Of a DNA stretch of 64,000 nucleotides, positions 23,193-36,200 are shown in pieces. Location: NCBI GenBank assembly GCA_039720395.1, contig CM077829.1:23639955-23703954 (forward strand). Reading direction: 5' to 3'. Made by a program: the position numbers and the translations under genes. The stretch is from Liquidambar formosana (lineage: Eukaryota > Streptophyta > Magnoliopsida > Saxifragales > Altingiaceae). The notes beneath the pieces were generated by a model. The model saw only the letters and a list, made by a program, of their open reading frames with translations. It did not search any database and was not told the origin of the DNA. The first letter of the stretch is position 1. Every line of letters begins with the position of its first letter.

Positions 23193-25974
23193 GATCTTAT
23201 GTGTACAACTTCACCATAACGTAAACATATATACCATAAAATCATGCACACAACTACACCATAGTAAACCCATATAGATGAATATGTACGAACTTACCCA
23301 TTTTCCTCCCCTAATCTGCCAGCCTAAAACCCCTCTCACTCAATTTCCTTCCAGTCACCTGCAACTCTACAATTCACAACTACGTCACTCTGTTTTTTCT
23401 TTAGCCATTGAAATCCTGTACTAACAGGATCCCAACAAACCCATTCCTCAGCTGCACCTACCACAATAACCCCAACTCTTTTCCCATTTGATTTCCTTGT
23501 TCAGATGTATGTTTATATATATAGAGGGACTCGAGACAAAGAGTTAGAGAGAGAGTAGCAGAAAGAAAAAAATTGAGAGAGAAGAGAGAGAAAAAGAGTG
23601 GTCTTGTGGAGGTTTCTGGCTGAGCTCGTGGAGCTCTCTTGGTGAGCTAAGAACCTGATCTTCCTACTGTTGATTCTCATATATATATATATATATATAT
23701 ATATGCAATTTTATTTTCTTGAGTTATTTTTGGAAAGGATGACCTTACCTTATGTTTCTGAGGTTAAGGAACACCATGGTAGTGTCAAATTTCAGAGAAA
23801 ATTACCGTAGGTTGAAGTTTTAGAAATTGCAAAATTTTGGATCATGAAAACCCAAAACTTTAGGCCTAAAAACGGTTATGATTTTGTAAGTTTTTGAATG
23901 AACAATTTATATATGCATGTAATGCTTCATGAGAGCTTCAATTCGACACTTGAATCACTAAAAATGGTTAAAAAATGAGGAAGATATTAATCGTCAAAGT
24001 TGCCTGTCGAGCACACGTTGTAATTGGATTACACAATGCAACCTGCGGGAGATTGAAGATCCCATGGACTATGATCCTGTGTGGGTGCATCCATATACCT
24101 TTCTGTGTTCTCATACATTTAAAAGCCATACGATAATCATATGAATCTCAAATTTTACCGTTGGACTCGTCTTGGTGGGCCCTACCATGTGGGACCTTTA
24201 GTTGACCATTTTAACCAAATTTAACTACAGTTTGACCCTTTGACCAAATTAATATTTGTTAAAAATTCCAAAAAATAGCAAGAAATTACAAAAAAATTCC
24301 CGAAAATTATGAAAAATTCTCAAAAATTATAAAGAGTGCTTTAAAAATTATTTTGATCACTTTGGGACCGTAGTTCACTGTCAGAAGGCCAATAATAATA
24401 ATCAAGTATGTTTTATTTATTTTTTAAAAAATCCATAAAGCATAATTATCAAATTTTATCGGTCCTCGGGAGGACCCGAGAGAGCATTAATGCTGCATTC
24501 GCATTGTCAGTATCTATTACGTGGATTTGGGTTGATATTGCTCATGATTGAGGTAGGAAATGTGACTTCTTTACATTTAATATAGTGTTATTTAATAAAT
24601 GTGATTTTAAATGCTTTAATAATGTTGTTGGATTTTCCCATTGATTTATAACTCAATATTTTTAGGGTAAAATACATCTACACCCCTTCTATTTACTGAC
24701 TATTACACTAACCCCCCCTGTACTTTCTAAAATTACACTGCACTCCCCTACTTTAGAAAATAATAGACAATTCACCCCATCCATCAAACAGCCGTTAGAG
24801 AATTTACCGTTACTTGCTGACGTCAGACAAAAATGGGTTGAAAATGCCCATTTTAACCTTCTTCAAGGCAAAACGCTGCATTTAGTAGGTGGTATTTAAA
24901 TGCCTTAAAACACATCCCTGCTATCTATCGGCTGGTCAGATGGTTTGGATGAAGGAAGGTTTGGTTGGCCTAAAGGAAGAAGAAGAAGATAGAAGAGAGC
25001 TTAAGGAAGAAGAAGAAGAAGAAGAAGAAGAAGAAGATACAAGCTGATTGCACAGAAACCCACCATTTTATAGGTATGTTGGGAACCCTAATGCCTCTTC
25101 TTTTTCCCCTAATTTGTCTCCGTAATGCTTTGATGGGTGTGGGTTTTTTTTTGGTTTCGGGGTTCACGAAAATGACAGCACAATCTCATTGTGACTGGCA
25201 TCCTTATTCTAGCAAGGCGTCACACCCTCTCCCTCTCCACCGTTCATCTCACACAATTTTCAGTTCCATTTTTTCAATCTTCTTCTTCTCGACAATCATC
25301 ACTTCTTTTTCTTTCTTTCTTTTTTTTTCCTTTTTTCGTTATTTTTTCTCCCTTTTTTTTTTTTTTGCATAGAAGTGTACAGGTGAGGTATTTTTTTTAA
25401 AAAAAAAATTTTGTGGTTTTGGTTTTTTATGTTCCGTTTGCTGATGACTGATGATAATATCTAAACCATGTTCCATTTGCTTTGTTTGGGATTTTTGGGT
25501 CTTTATCAACTGCTGCCGCAAAAACCAACAACTGTTTTTTTTTTTTTTTTTAAAAATTTCATGATTTTGCTTTTTCATTTTCGTTTACTGATGATGGCTT
25601 TGCTTTATTTGGGTAAGTTGTTTAATTTCTGGGTCTTATAAATTTCTTGGAGTCAAAACTTGACAAAGCTGTTAACAAAGAAGAAAACATAGCATAATTT
25701 ATTCATCCCAAATATTTTTGTTCATGTTGCATTCCAACTTAATTTGGGATCCCCTATATTTCTTGGTTTTTTTTTTTAAAAGAAGAAATTTTTTATCAAA
25801 TATTTTTGGTCATCCCAAATATTCATCCCAAATATTTTTGTTCATGTTGCATTTCAACTTAATCTGGAATTCCCTATATTTGTTGGTTTTTTTTTTTTAA
25901 AGAAGAAATTTTTTATCAACTGATTTTTTCCATCTAATTTTGTGTTATTTAATTTCCTGGATTTTAGACATTCA

Positions 25975-26367
25975 ATGGCATCATCAAGTAGGAATGTGAA
26001 TAGTGGAACGGGTCGTGGCACTCGTTATAGGTTTCAAAATCGCAGATGTCAATGCGGGCATAAAGTTGAAGTAAAGATTTCAGAGTCTACTGATAATCTA
26101 GACAAGTTGTATTTCAGATGCCAAGAATGTGGTTTCTTTGAGTGGTGGTACGCTCTTGTTGATGTGCAAGAGGGTCACTACAATTCTATCAGTGACTTAA
26201 GAAAAGAGATTAATGGGAATTACAAAGAATTAGGAAGAAAAATTGATGGGCATTACAATAGGTTGAGGAAAGAAATTGATGGGTGGAAGTTTGTAGTTTT
26301 ATTTAACACAATATTTATCTTGTTTATTATGTTTATGTTTTTTGTGATTCTAAGTAGGATGAACTAG
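25975..26367 (+). CDS. GRF-type zinc-finger protein with C-terminal membrane segment, Mutator cargo
   Basis: The ORF encodes 130 residues from ATG 25975; an in-frame ATG at 25942 exists, but the region before 25975 ends in an acceptor-like ttttag and looks non-coding. Residues 25-58 are a GRF-type zinc finger: C25-x-C27-G, then YFRCQECGFFEWW with C49 and C52. Residues 65-100 form a charged, helix-prone stretch (RKEINGNYKELGRKIDGHYN). About 104-126 is a hydrophobic membrane span (KFVVLFNTIFILFIMFMFF). GRF fingers occur in nucleic-acid-binding proteins and often in transposon-linked plant proteins; the function of this small finger-plus-anchor form is not known to me. The frame is intact, unlike the transposase in the same element. 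Confidence 0.75.
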   Translation: MASSSRNVNSGTGRGTRYRFQNRRCQCGHKVEVKISESTDNLDKLYFRCQECGFFEWWYALVDVQEGHYNSISDLRKEINGNYKELGRKIDGHYNRLRKEIDGWKFVVLFNTIFILFIMFMFFVILSRMN

Positions 26368-26783
26368 TTTGTGTATGAGGCTTGTGTATTTTTTGTACTC
26401 AAAGGCTACCTTAAACTAATGGGAGCTAATGACATATAGAATTGGTGATACCATTCTATATTTTTTGTGACATAGAATTGGTGATATATTTTTTGTACTC
26501 AAAGGCTATTTTTTCATGCATTTGTGTTCTGATTTTTTGTGATTAACATGTAGAGAACCTTTGTTTTACATTCAAATGCTCAAGGACAAGAAAAATAAGA
26601 TCAGTATCTCTAAGGTATACCCACTTCTCCCTAATAATACATTAATTGGAGCAACCAATCATGGCGCAACTTGGTTATCAAATCATTCCAGTGAAATTGA
26701 AGGGTAATTCAAAATTTCACATTCCCTGAACACATTGAATAGCCAATGATCTCTGTCACTACAAAAAGAATTTGAGCCAAGCG

Positions 26784-29456
26784 TGTAATACCCGTAATTT
26801 TTAAATAGGGTATTAAGGGTTTAATCTATGGTTAACGTAGTTAATCCCTTGATTTGTCGGATGATTACATGCATGGGTAATGCATGTGTATGATATTATG
26901 ATGTCGGATGTATTTTGATGCTTGTGTTGGTGCATTGAGTATCTTTCGGGTGTGTTTAACCTTATTTGCAACTTAAGGGTTTAAGTTGCTGAAATTTGGT
27001 TAAGTGTGGGGAAAAAGTGAATTTTCGTAAATTTTCGTTTTAAAGGATAATTTTTTGCGGTAATGGGAGTTTATAATATTATAAGACATTGGTGATTTTA
27101 TGAGATTTTATTAGCATGTTTGGATTGGGTTCCACGCATGTTTGTTTTAGGAAAATCTGTCGGGCGACGGATTTTGTACTAAAACTTGGAAATGAGATTT
27201 TGATATATTGGGTATTTGATTTTTCTGATATTTTTTTTTATTCAAATGGGGGGTTATTTGTTTATTTTCATTAAATAACTTAAAGTAAAAATTACTTAAA
27301 TGTTTTTAATGAAAATAAGGCAGGGATGTGTACTGTGTGAGTTTATACACAATTGCCTGAGTTACTGGGTATTTTCAGCAAGTGACGATCGATCCTGGCT
27401 TTGGGACGATCGATCGTCAGTGCCCCGGAAATGCATTTTGCTTCTATTTTTCACGATCGATCGTGCCCTCAGACCACGATCGATCGTGCATCGCAGATTT
27501 TGCAAATTTTTTTGCGTAAAATGACGCAAATGCCCCTCACCTCTTATAAAACCCCTTCCCACACGATTTTAGACCAGATCTGGTCTTTTTGAGGAGGGAG
27601 AGAGAGAGAGAGGGGGGGAGAAGGAGAAGAGGGGGTGGAGGCTCGACGGCGTCTCGCCGGAGCACGGCGACCTCGATCTGACGCCGGCAAGCTCGGATCT
27701 AGGGTATTTTAGCCCGATCTACGCGTGTATGGTGGTGGATTTGGGTTTTTCTCTCTCTTTGAGGCTTGGGAATGCATTATTATGGTTGGATTCATATTCT
27801 CCAACCTTTTGGTGGAGCTTGGAGCTTGTTCACGGTGATTTGAGCTTGGATTTCATGGGTGTTGGCATGGATTGTCATCCTCACCAACTCTTTTGCATTC
27901 TAGAGGTATTTTCTCACATTTTGGAGTTAGGGTTTGTAATTTATTTTGGGTTATCGTTTCATTCTTACATTTTTGGGTTATTCATGCATATTGGGGAGCT
28001 TTGGTGGTGATTTGGAGTTGGGACCTCCATTATTTTCATCAACCAAGTCATTTGGGAGCTAGGGCTTGGATTGGGAGCGTGCATTTGCCTCCTAGGGCTT
28101 GGAGTTCATACCCACGGCATCAAAGGTTACATTTTTCCATGCATTTGGTTGAGGTAGGTGCAATTTACATAGGTTTAAACTATTGAAATGATAATATGGT
28201 ATATATTATCATATTATTTGGTATTCCTGGGCATAGAATATGTATATACATGATTTATGGAATAAATCTTAAAAGAGAACTTTGGGTATTTGACAACATA
28301 AATTGGAATTATGTTTATTAATAATTTTGGCTAATTGTATACATCCTATGGAATATAGATGTAGTGATTTTACGGTTACTTTCCCTGTTTATACGAGGTT
28401 TTCGATTATGATTTCAAGGTTATAATCATAATGAGAAATTTATGTTGTCTATTACAATTTTGGGTATTATTATGATATTATTTGATTATGGCTTATATAG
28501 CATACTTTGAAGATGATTTTGGTTATAAAATCAATTTATGGTTTATCGCATTGCATGTTGGCATAATCATGCATTAAATGGATTTAATGAATACTGGGTA
28601 AAAGTATTGCATAAAAAGGGGTCATTGGAATTGGACTACTTGCAGTCAATGGGACTTTGCGGTGTTTTCCATTCCTTTGGTCCTGGGGTACTTTCCGGTT
28701 CCAGGTAGGAACCCTTGTGTTCCCGAATCAGAGGCTACTTTCCGGTTCCAGGTAGGAACCCTTGTGTTGTCCTCTTGGAGGTTGGGTTTAAAATCCTCCG
28801 TTTCCGCGCGAAGACTCCTGCGGGAGTGGTTGGTAATAAATGGATTTAATGTAAATTGGACATGAGTCACATGCATTGGCCATTATGCATTATTTATTTT
28901 AAGTTATGGGTTATAACTTATTTTGGGATTTGTAATATACTTGGTTAGTATATTTTGCTTTAATTGATATAATGGGTTTTATATATATCATTGCTTTAGT
29001 TTACTATGTCAAATTGTATTTACTGAGTCGTCGGACTCACGCCTATTATTTTTAAATGTTTTTCAGATAATCCAGGGATTGGTTTGGCTACCTTGGGCGG
29101 AAGATGTTCTTAAATGGAAATTCCCTTATGTTAATTATTAATGTAATTGAATCAGAAATGTAAATGTAAATTAATTGGGGTTGTAATTGTAATTATTAAA
29201 TGTTGTATATACGTGGAATGCGATGCATAGGATGGTACCATTTCCATGGATGACAGGAAATTTTTATGTTTGGATTTTTATAACAGGTTTTCATGATGGT
29301 ATGTCCTATCTACGGATGGGTCATGCCGAAAATTTTTAAATGGTTGAGGTTTTAACACGTGTCATCCACGTTTTATCAAAGGATTTATTAAAGAAAAAAA
29401 AGAAAAAACTTGTTTTATTATTATTGATCACGGCTTAATTAATTTGGGTCGTGACA
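26784..29456 (+). mobile_element. Solo LTR of a Gypsy-type retrotransposon (2,673 bp)
   Basis: Starts TGTAATACCCGTAATT and ends GGGTCGTGACA. A perfect 5-bp duplication AAGCG flanks it (26779-26783 and 29457-29461). A TATA-like cttataaaacccc (27542-27554) and the GA-rich stretch that follows mark U3/R. Near the 3' end ctgagtcgtcggactcacgc (29022-29041) is usual in Gypsy LTRs. A 32-bp phrase (tttccggttccaggtaggaa...) is repeated at 28690 and 28739. No internal region or partner LTR exists, so it is the product of LTR-LTR recombination. It inserted into the Mutator element. Confidence 0.85.
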
Positions 29457-29622
29457 AAGCGCAAGAAAAACAGAGGAAGTCAAATGCAAACATGGCAAAA
29501 TATCTAAATTGAAATACCTAAAAATGAATAACAAATCAATATACACAGATCTTCTTCCCATGTCAAATATGTTGAATCAATATACACAGATCTTGTTCAA
29601 TTGAAAATTTCATTCACAATCA

Positions 29623-30080
29623 ATGACAGCACTTTCAGTTTCAGGAACTCACTCTGTTTTAATGGGGTCTCCCTCCAAAATAGGTTCTGTGCCTCCATCA
29701 ATGCCACCATCAATGTCAGAACCAAAGCCACCCTTAACTAAAGGGTTAACACTTGTGAATTCCACCTCCTGGGTGTTTGGGCCTTCTTCTTGGCTTCATC
29801 ATTAGATGTTTCAACTTGATTTCTTCCAAATCTCTGGGCTGAAGTAGCTGAGCCAACCTTAGCAACGCTGTTGCTTTGATAATCTGTTGCTTCTTTATCT
29901 CTAACTAGAGTTGCCTTTATGTTTCGATCAGTTGCATTGAATTCAATTTCAACTGATGTGTTATCATAATTCTCCTCATCTTCTAAAGTCATCTACATTG
30001 CCTTCAGCTGTTCCTGTTGCGTTGCAAACAAATTCGAGATTTCCTTAGTTGTGGAATAAAATGCCCTCAGCTGTGTTTCC
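29623..30080 (-). pseudogene. Captured gene fragment, perhaps from a plant FHA-domain protein
   Basis: On the minus strand an acceptor (TATGCAG|GGAAAC, 30081/30080) is followed by codons for ETQLRAFYSTTKEISNLF, a coiled-coil-like run, which stops in frame after QLKAM. The same frame then continues as TLEDEENYDNTSVEIEFN. Further down, in another frame, KGGFGSDIDGG...LEGDP is seen. The wording recalls the C-terminal part of plant SMAD/FHA-domain proteins; this is recall only and uncertain. The stop and frame change show it is a non-functional copy inside the Mutator element. Confidence 0.5.
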
Positions 30081-30963
30081 CTGCATATATGTTCACAATG
30101 AAATAAATTTCCAGCACTTTCAATCAAATTGGAAATTGTACAATTACGATGAATCTGGATAACACATATGCAACCATTGTATCTAAGTTGTATCCTACCT
30201 TGTCTGGTGAACTATTAGAACAACTATGTGTATCTAACTGTGTTACCCAGCCATTGTATCTAAGTTGCACCGTGACAACAGGCACTCCAACTAAAAAATT
30301 CCCATTCCCTCCACTGTGGTAGAACTAATCTTTTAATTCCAGGGACGTCACATGCTGCCATCAAACGAAAGAGTTTAGAAAATAAAAATTTATCCACTCG
30401 AAATGGAAAAATAATTAAAATAATGGGGAAGGAATTGACAATAAACCTGCAACATAAGCATCAACTTTTACAGTTTTCTTACTAATAGCTTGAAGTTTTT
30501 AAGAGGGAAAAAAAAAACCTATAGCAGGAATCTAGTCAACAACTGTTCACTCTTTTATGTACACACACATACACTAATTGAGAGAAAGAAAAATACGATT
30601 TTTTTTTCTAAACAGACTGAATGTAAGTTGATCCAGCAAGAAGGTTTCTAATTGGTCTAATACCAGGAGGAATAAACTAAATACATCTTTTATATTCTCC
30701 TTTCTAAAACATCTTCATCCTAGAACCTATAATCAATTCAGGAATGCATATACCTATAGCGGCATATTTCTAATAAAAAACTAGATATATAGTATCAGAT
30801 GCTGTGGACACAAAACTGCTAAGCTAGAGTTGTTTTGGACATCGGAGCAATTATACTGGTTTTGAGATGAACATACACTAATGAATTATTAATTTATAAA
30901 AATTTGAATTTATTGTAAGCTAAATTTCTGAAACTCAAAAGAGGATCACATAAAGCAATTTAC

Positions 30964-31280
30964 TTTAGACATGGCAATTCCGGTGACATATTTTTCTCCA
31001 TCAGCAGATCTATCATAAAGTATCCCTATGCATCCCCACCTAAGATGGAACCTGCTTTAGCAACAAAACAGATTCCAAAGGAAGAGAGAATTAATAATAA
31101 GATGAGAAAACAAACAAGTGACAAAACATTAGTGGCAAACAATGAGAATATGGTGAGCATATAGCGAGCACTGATATTATCACAGTCAATAAACCCAAAG
31201 GCATAAGCAACAGGATCCCACATTCTTTGGATACTTGTGCGTGTGCTTCCTTTAGACAAGAACCAATCAGAGAAGCTTAT
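30964..31280 (-). pseudogene. ZDS: Captured exons of zeta-carotene desaturase
   Basis: Two exon-like blocks on the minus strand keep introns and splice borders. Block 1 (31280-31128): [18 protein letters not shown], then [20 protein letters not shown] and [10 protein letters not shown]. Block 2 (about 31053-30964): RFHLRWGC, then [19 protein letters not shown]. These match consecutive exons of zeta-carotene desaturase, the plastid carotenoid-pathway enzyme, in correct order and strand. Only these of the gene's many exons are present, and substitutions such as WGCIGI in place of the usual WGCREI mark decay. The intervening short intron is retained, so the capture was of genomic DNA, not mRNA. 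Confidence 0.82.
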
Positions 31281-33243
31281 CTGTAAGAAAATAAATGACA
31301 AATTAAAAACTCCAACTTACAAAAAGGTTCATCATTACATAAGAAATTGATGAGAAAATTAGAACAATAAAAAATTATTTAGTATGAAATAAATGGTCAC
31401 CAAAGGCCATGATAACAACCCAAACCAAACCCCAATCCCCAGAAAAAAAAAAAAAAAAAAATCAAGAGGAAAAAAAATGTTCCAGAGAAGTGGCTTGAAC
31501 AAAGAGGATAAATTTCTCTCCATGAAAACAGACAACTTCCATAGGAAGACAAAAAACAAACCACCACTATACCCGCAGCATGAGATAAAAAGTAATGATT
31601 CTTACACGATGCAACTTAGATACACACAGCTGTTCTAATAGTTCACCAGAAAACCTAAATACAAGTTCCAAGAAATTTTCCAGGACTGTCAAAAACAAAA
31701 GGACTGACTCCATTTTTATCCACTAATCATATACTTTCTCATAGTGAGAAGAAATGAAACAGATGGTTGCCCAACTTCCAACTTCATCATAAACTAAGCC
31801 CATCAAACTTCCTCAGAGAAACAAGTGCTTAAATTCACCATTTGCGAGTTGGCAAAGCTGATTGTAATTTGCTATGTCTATAAAATATAAATAAATAAAT
31901 ATCTCTTTTAAGCAAAATCAAACAAAGTCAAACTGTTAGGTTGAAAGAAATTTGGCAAGAAAAGCTGGAAACAAACTGTTCATATCCCAAACCATCTAGA
32001 GGCACATAACATAACAAACAAGACCTACATACAATCTCCACTGTAAGTATTCACAAGATGTTAAATTTCCAACCCATCATTCTCCATAAGACCTCTTAAA
32101 AGCATATGGGTACACATGAATAACTAGATTAATAATAATCTAATTAGTATAGCCAATGGGTGAATCAAAATTTTAGATAAGAAAGCACAGCAGCAGCAAA
32201 CTCCATCCATGTTAATAGTGCAACCCTTAAAAAAACATCCCCACTTACAAAGAGTTTCGACCACCTCTGCCCCATCTGATTCAATTTTCATCGAATCAAT
32301 CATTTGAAGGTCTAAACTAACTAACATGTGACAAATCTTCCGATAATGTTTTTAATAGGAAGGGTCCCTGTTGATCAATCAGAAAAGAATGTTAAAAAAA
32401 CAAAAAGGAGTAAAGAAAAGTAAATAAAATATAAAATTTAAGAGTAAAGAAACGTTGATAAAATATCAAATTTATATGCATATAACTGAATAAAAGAAAC
32501 AAAGCATTTGGGCATCCACTAAAAAACACCCATGCTAAAAGGGACATCATCCTTTAAGATTGCACATCAGAATGGTTGATCACATGCTGGAGCCGTCTAG
32601 AATGAGTGAAAAAAAATCAAAGTATTAGCCATTTACTTATCTAAATAGAGTAAAATACCATTTTAACAAGAGAACTAGGAGCACCCTCATTTTAGCAGTG
32701 ATTTACAAAAGAACTAGAAATGAGAATAAAGGAAGGGGGGAAAAAGAAGAAAAGAAAATAAGCAGTCAAAGAAAACCATATATCAACCATAATCACAGTT
32801 CCAACCATAATTACATATTCACTGGAGTAGTTAACTTCCAAGATTAGAGTATCATATTGTTATCAACACATATCCAAAAGTAAGTAAGCCTAACTGTTGC
32901 ACAACACAAAAAATAACCATGTGCAACCCAACTGCTGTATAGTTAACTTCCAAGATTAGATTTCTATAGTATGCTACTGTCCAAAAAACAAACTCCTATA
33001 TATATAGCAGCTGTTGAGCATTCAAAAAGTAGCGAGCCAGCTGCTGTATGTCCAAAAAGTATATGCTTGAAACTGTCCAAAAAGTATACGCCTTCAAACT
33101 GCCCAAAAAGTTGCCAACAAAAAATTGTCTAAACCTACATATCTACAATAAAAATGTATATTGGTTAGTTTTCAATAAGAAATGACAGACCAATACATAT
33201 GACACAAATTCTAGCAAGTTACTAACATAGCTGTACAGTATAT
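31281..33243. other. Internal Mutator sequence without clear gene
   Basis: Mostly AT-rich. On the minus strand 32340-32250 has a short coding-like piece (LDLQMIDSMKIESDGAEVVE) followed by a donor-like TTT|GTAAGT; it may be another captured exon, unidentified. 33030-33110 repeats tgtccaaaaagtata four times with variations. Confidence 0.35.
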
Positions 33244-36200
33244 TCACAGCCAAGCCCATTCTACACCACTGCCCCTTTCCTTACCTTTTACCCTGCCTGT
33301 TGCCCTACTTCTTGCCCTGCCTCTTGCCCTGCCATTGCCACTTCTTCTTGCCATTCCAGTGGCATTGCCACCTGGCATTTCATTGCCACCTTCTCTCCCC
33401 CTGCCTCTACCAAGGCCTATACAACCAGGACCACCACTACCAACTTTGCCATTGCCCCTCCCTCTACTAATGACACCATCACCGGTACTACCTTTGCCCC
33501 TGCTTCTACCAATGCCACCATCACAAGCACTGCCCCTACCTTCAGTGCCCATGCCTCTACCAAGGACACTACCACTTGCATTGCTACTACCTATGCCACT
33601 GCCTTGGTTGACTGAGGCTTGTGTCATTGGTTCTTGAGATGGGTCTGCACCCCAAGTGCCTCTTCTTGCCTACAAATGAATTGTTGAATAACATTTAATG
33701 TAGTAAAATAGTAATGAATAAGTAAAACATTCATTTAAGAAAATATTGTACTACATTGCCACTAGTTTTTCTTTGAACTAGAGCTCGTTGGCAGCTGCGC
33801 TTGTTATGCCTATATTGTCGGCAGTTTTTACACCTTACAGTACTACTTCTGATCCTATGAGTACTAGGAGCACCCTCATCTAGCTGCTTTCTCCTATTTA
33901 TCTTAGGTCTCCCAGGAAGGCGATGGAGAAGGGGAGGCATCACTGGGTCATGTTCAAATTGAGCAAATTCTAGGCACCTATTTTTAGCTGGGATTGGGTG
34001 TATTCTACCCCCATGAGCTCGAAGATATACAGTCTTTGAGAAATAATCATGACAATAACTTGCCATGTTAGCTCTTTGAAGGGTAATACAGGCTATAGCA
34101 TGCTTACATGGAATACCTGATATATACCAAGCACGACAATCACAATCCCACCTCCCTAACCTTACCACATGCCTCCTATTACCATCTATCACTTCATATT
34201 CATCACCCCCAGCAAACATTGTATGACATGTTCTAGACTTTTGTTTAATGCTATCTAATTTTCCCATAATAGCAGGGGTAATCTCATTGGTCCACCCACT
34301 CCCTTTTTGATACCTCTTATGGGTTCTACTCATCAACCTATATCTTATGGTGTCTATCATGGTCAACACAGGCTTACATCTCAATTCACCACCCACTGAT
34401 TAAAGGACTCAGACATATTATTTGGCAGGCTATCATTCTTAACCCTAGGGTCAAATGCATGCCTACTCCATTGACTAATAGGGATTGTTATTAACTAATT
34501 ATATGCTGCGATGTCTATTGTCTTCATTGCATTCATTGACTCATTGAATTCTTCCCTGTTGCAGGCTCTAGTAGCATCCCAGAAATGGTCCCTCAGAAGT
34601 ATTCTTGGGAACCTAGCCTTAAAATTATTATAAAGATGCCTACAGCAATACCTTTGATTAGCCTCTGGGAAATACTCACTAATAGCATCAATGACACCCT
34701 ATAAAAAATAAAAATAACAATAGAAGTGTTAGTAAAGTAAGGCAATTGTTAATGTACATATTACAAAGATATAAAAATAACCATAAGCAAGTATAAAAAA
34801 AAAAAAATACAACAGCACATTGAACGATATTATAAATATATAAATAACCATTACCAAGTATTAAAAAAAAAAATAACCAAGTGTTTCATGACATATATAA
34901 GCATTAAATGAAAATGGTTTAAGTAAATGTAAAAGAAAGTTCATTATACCTTCTGTCTGTCAGTCATAAAAGTGTAAGGCCTATTGAGTGAATCATCGCC
35001 TAGCACCATGTGCAAGTGATACAAAAAAAATCTCCAATTCTCCTTGGTCTCACCATCGACAATAGCCCATGCAACTGGAAATAACTTGTGATTCCCATTC
35101 AATGCTACAGCACCCAATAGCACACCACTATATAGCCCTTTAAGATAGCAGCCATCTAACCCTAGAAATGGTCAACATCCATTGATAAACCCAGTCTTTA
35201 TTGCCTCAAGACAAACAACGAAATTCTTGAAATTAGGATTACTAGTCATATGAAGCCTTTCACACTGAAGCTTCAATAAACTTCCATGATTATGATATCT
35301 CACAACATCAGCATATGCAGGAAACTTACCATAACACTCCCCATGGTTCCCTTAAATTGCATCCATACACTTCCTTTTTGCTTGATACAATCGCATCGGA
35401 TGTACTTCAACACCATATTCCTCCAACAACTCATTCCTCATCCCTGAAAGCTTCATTTCTGGGTTATTTTTTATGCGGCTTGCAAACTTCTTTGCTATCC
35501 AGGACGAGCTTGCATTCTTGTTTCTAGTGCTCCTAATACATGAGTGCTCATCATGAAGTGTCCTCACAACAAAAGTACCGCTCTCCGGAGTTGGAGCTAC
35601 ATGTATGCGCCACCGACAGCCCTCACCAGCACACTTTACTGTCACCCGTGTTCGCTCATTCTTGACCCTTACAATGTCAAAGCCCTCTTGTATAACATAC
35701 TCCCTTAATTTCTCTCTAAATGCATCAACACTGACAAATACCCTTCCAACCCAAAAAGACACTTTGCGGCCATCATCTTCCACTAGCTTCTTACCCCACA
35801 TGAATCTATTAGGATCAACTTAAAAGTCTTCATCTTCAGAACCAGACGATGTCATCAACTCATTTGAATTGCTTTGGTAATCCGAGAGCTCATCAAAGAT
35901 GTAATCATCTCCATCTCCAGAATCTCTATCATGTTCATCATCTATATCTCCATCACCTTCTTCATTTTCATGCTCAACATACGTCCCATTTTCATTTGAG
36001 TCATCAGTAAAACCATAAACTTCATCTTTACCTTCACCATAATAACCACCCTCACAATAACCACCCTTTTCAGCCCAATCTTCACTACCATCTTCACTAC
36101 CATTGTCCTCCACTTCTCTTTCATCGCCACTAACATCAATTGGTTGCTGCGGTGGCTGTGATGGCTGGGGCAAATGCGATGCAACAGGAGGGGCTCCACT

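Noticed and set aside
25076..25372. Plus-strand frame near the left Mutator end
   Set aside because: Mostly Phe/Ser from T-rich sequence; more likely the leader of the GRF gene.
33335..33637. Plus-strand Pro/Leu-rich frame
   Set aside because: Antisense shadow of the Gly/Arg-rich tail of the Mutator transposase.
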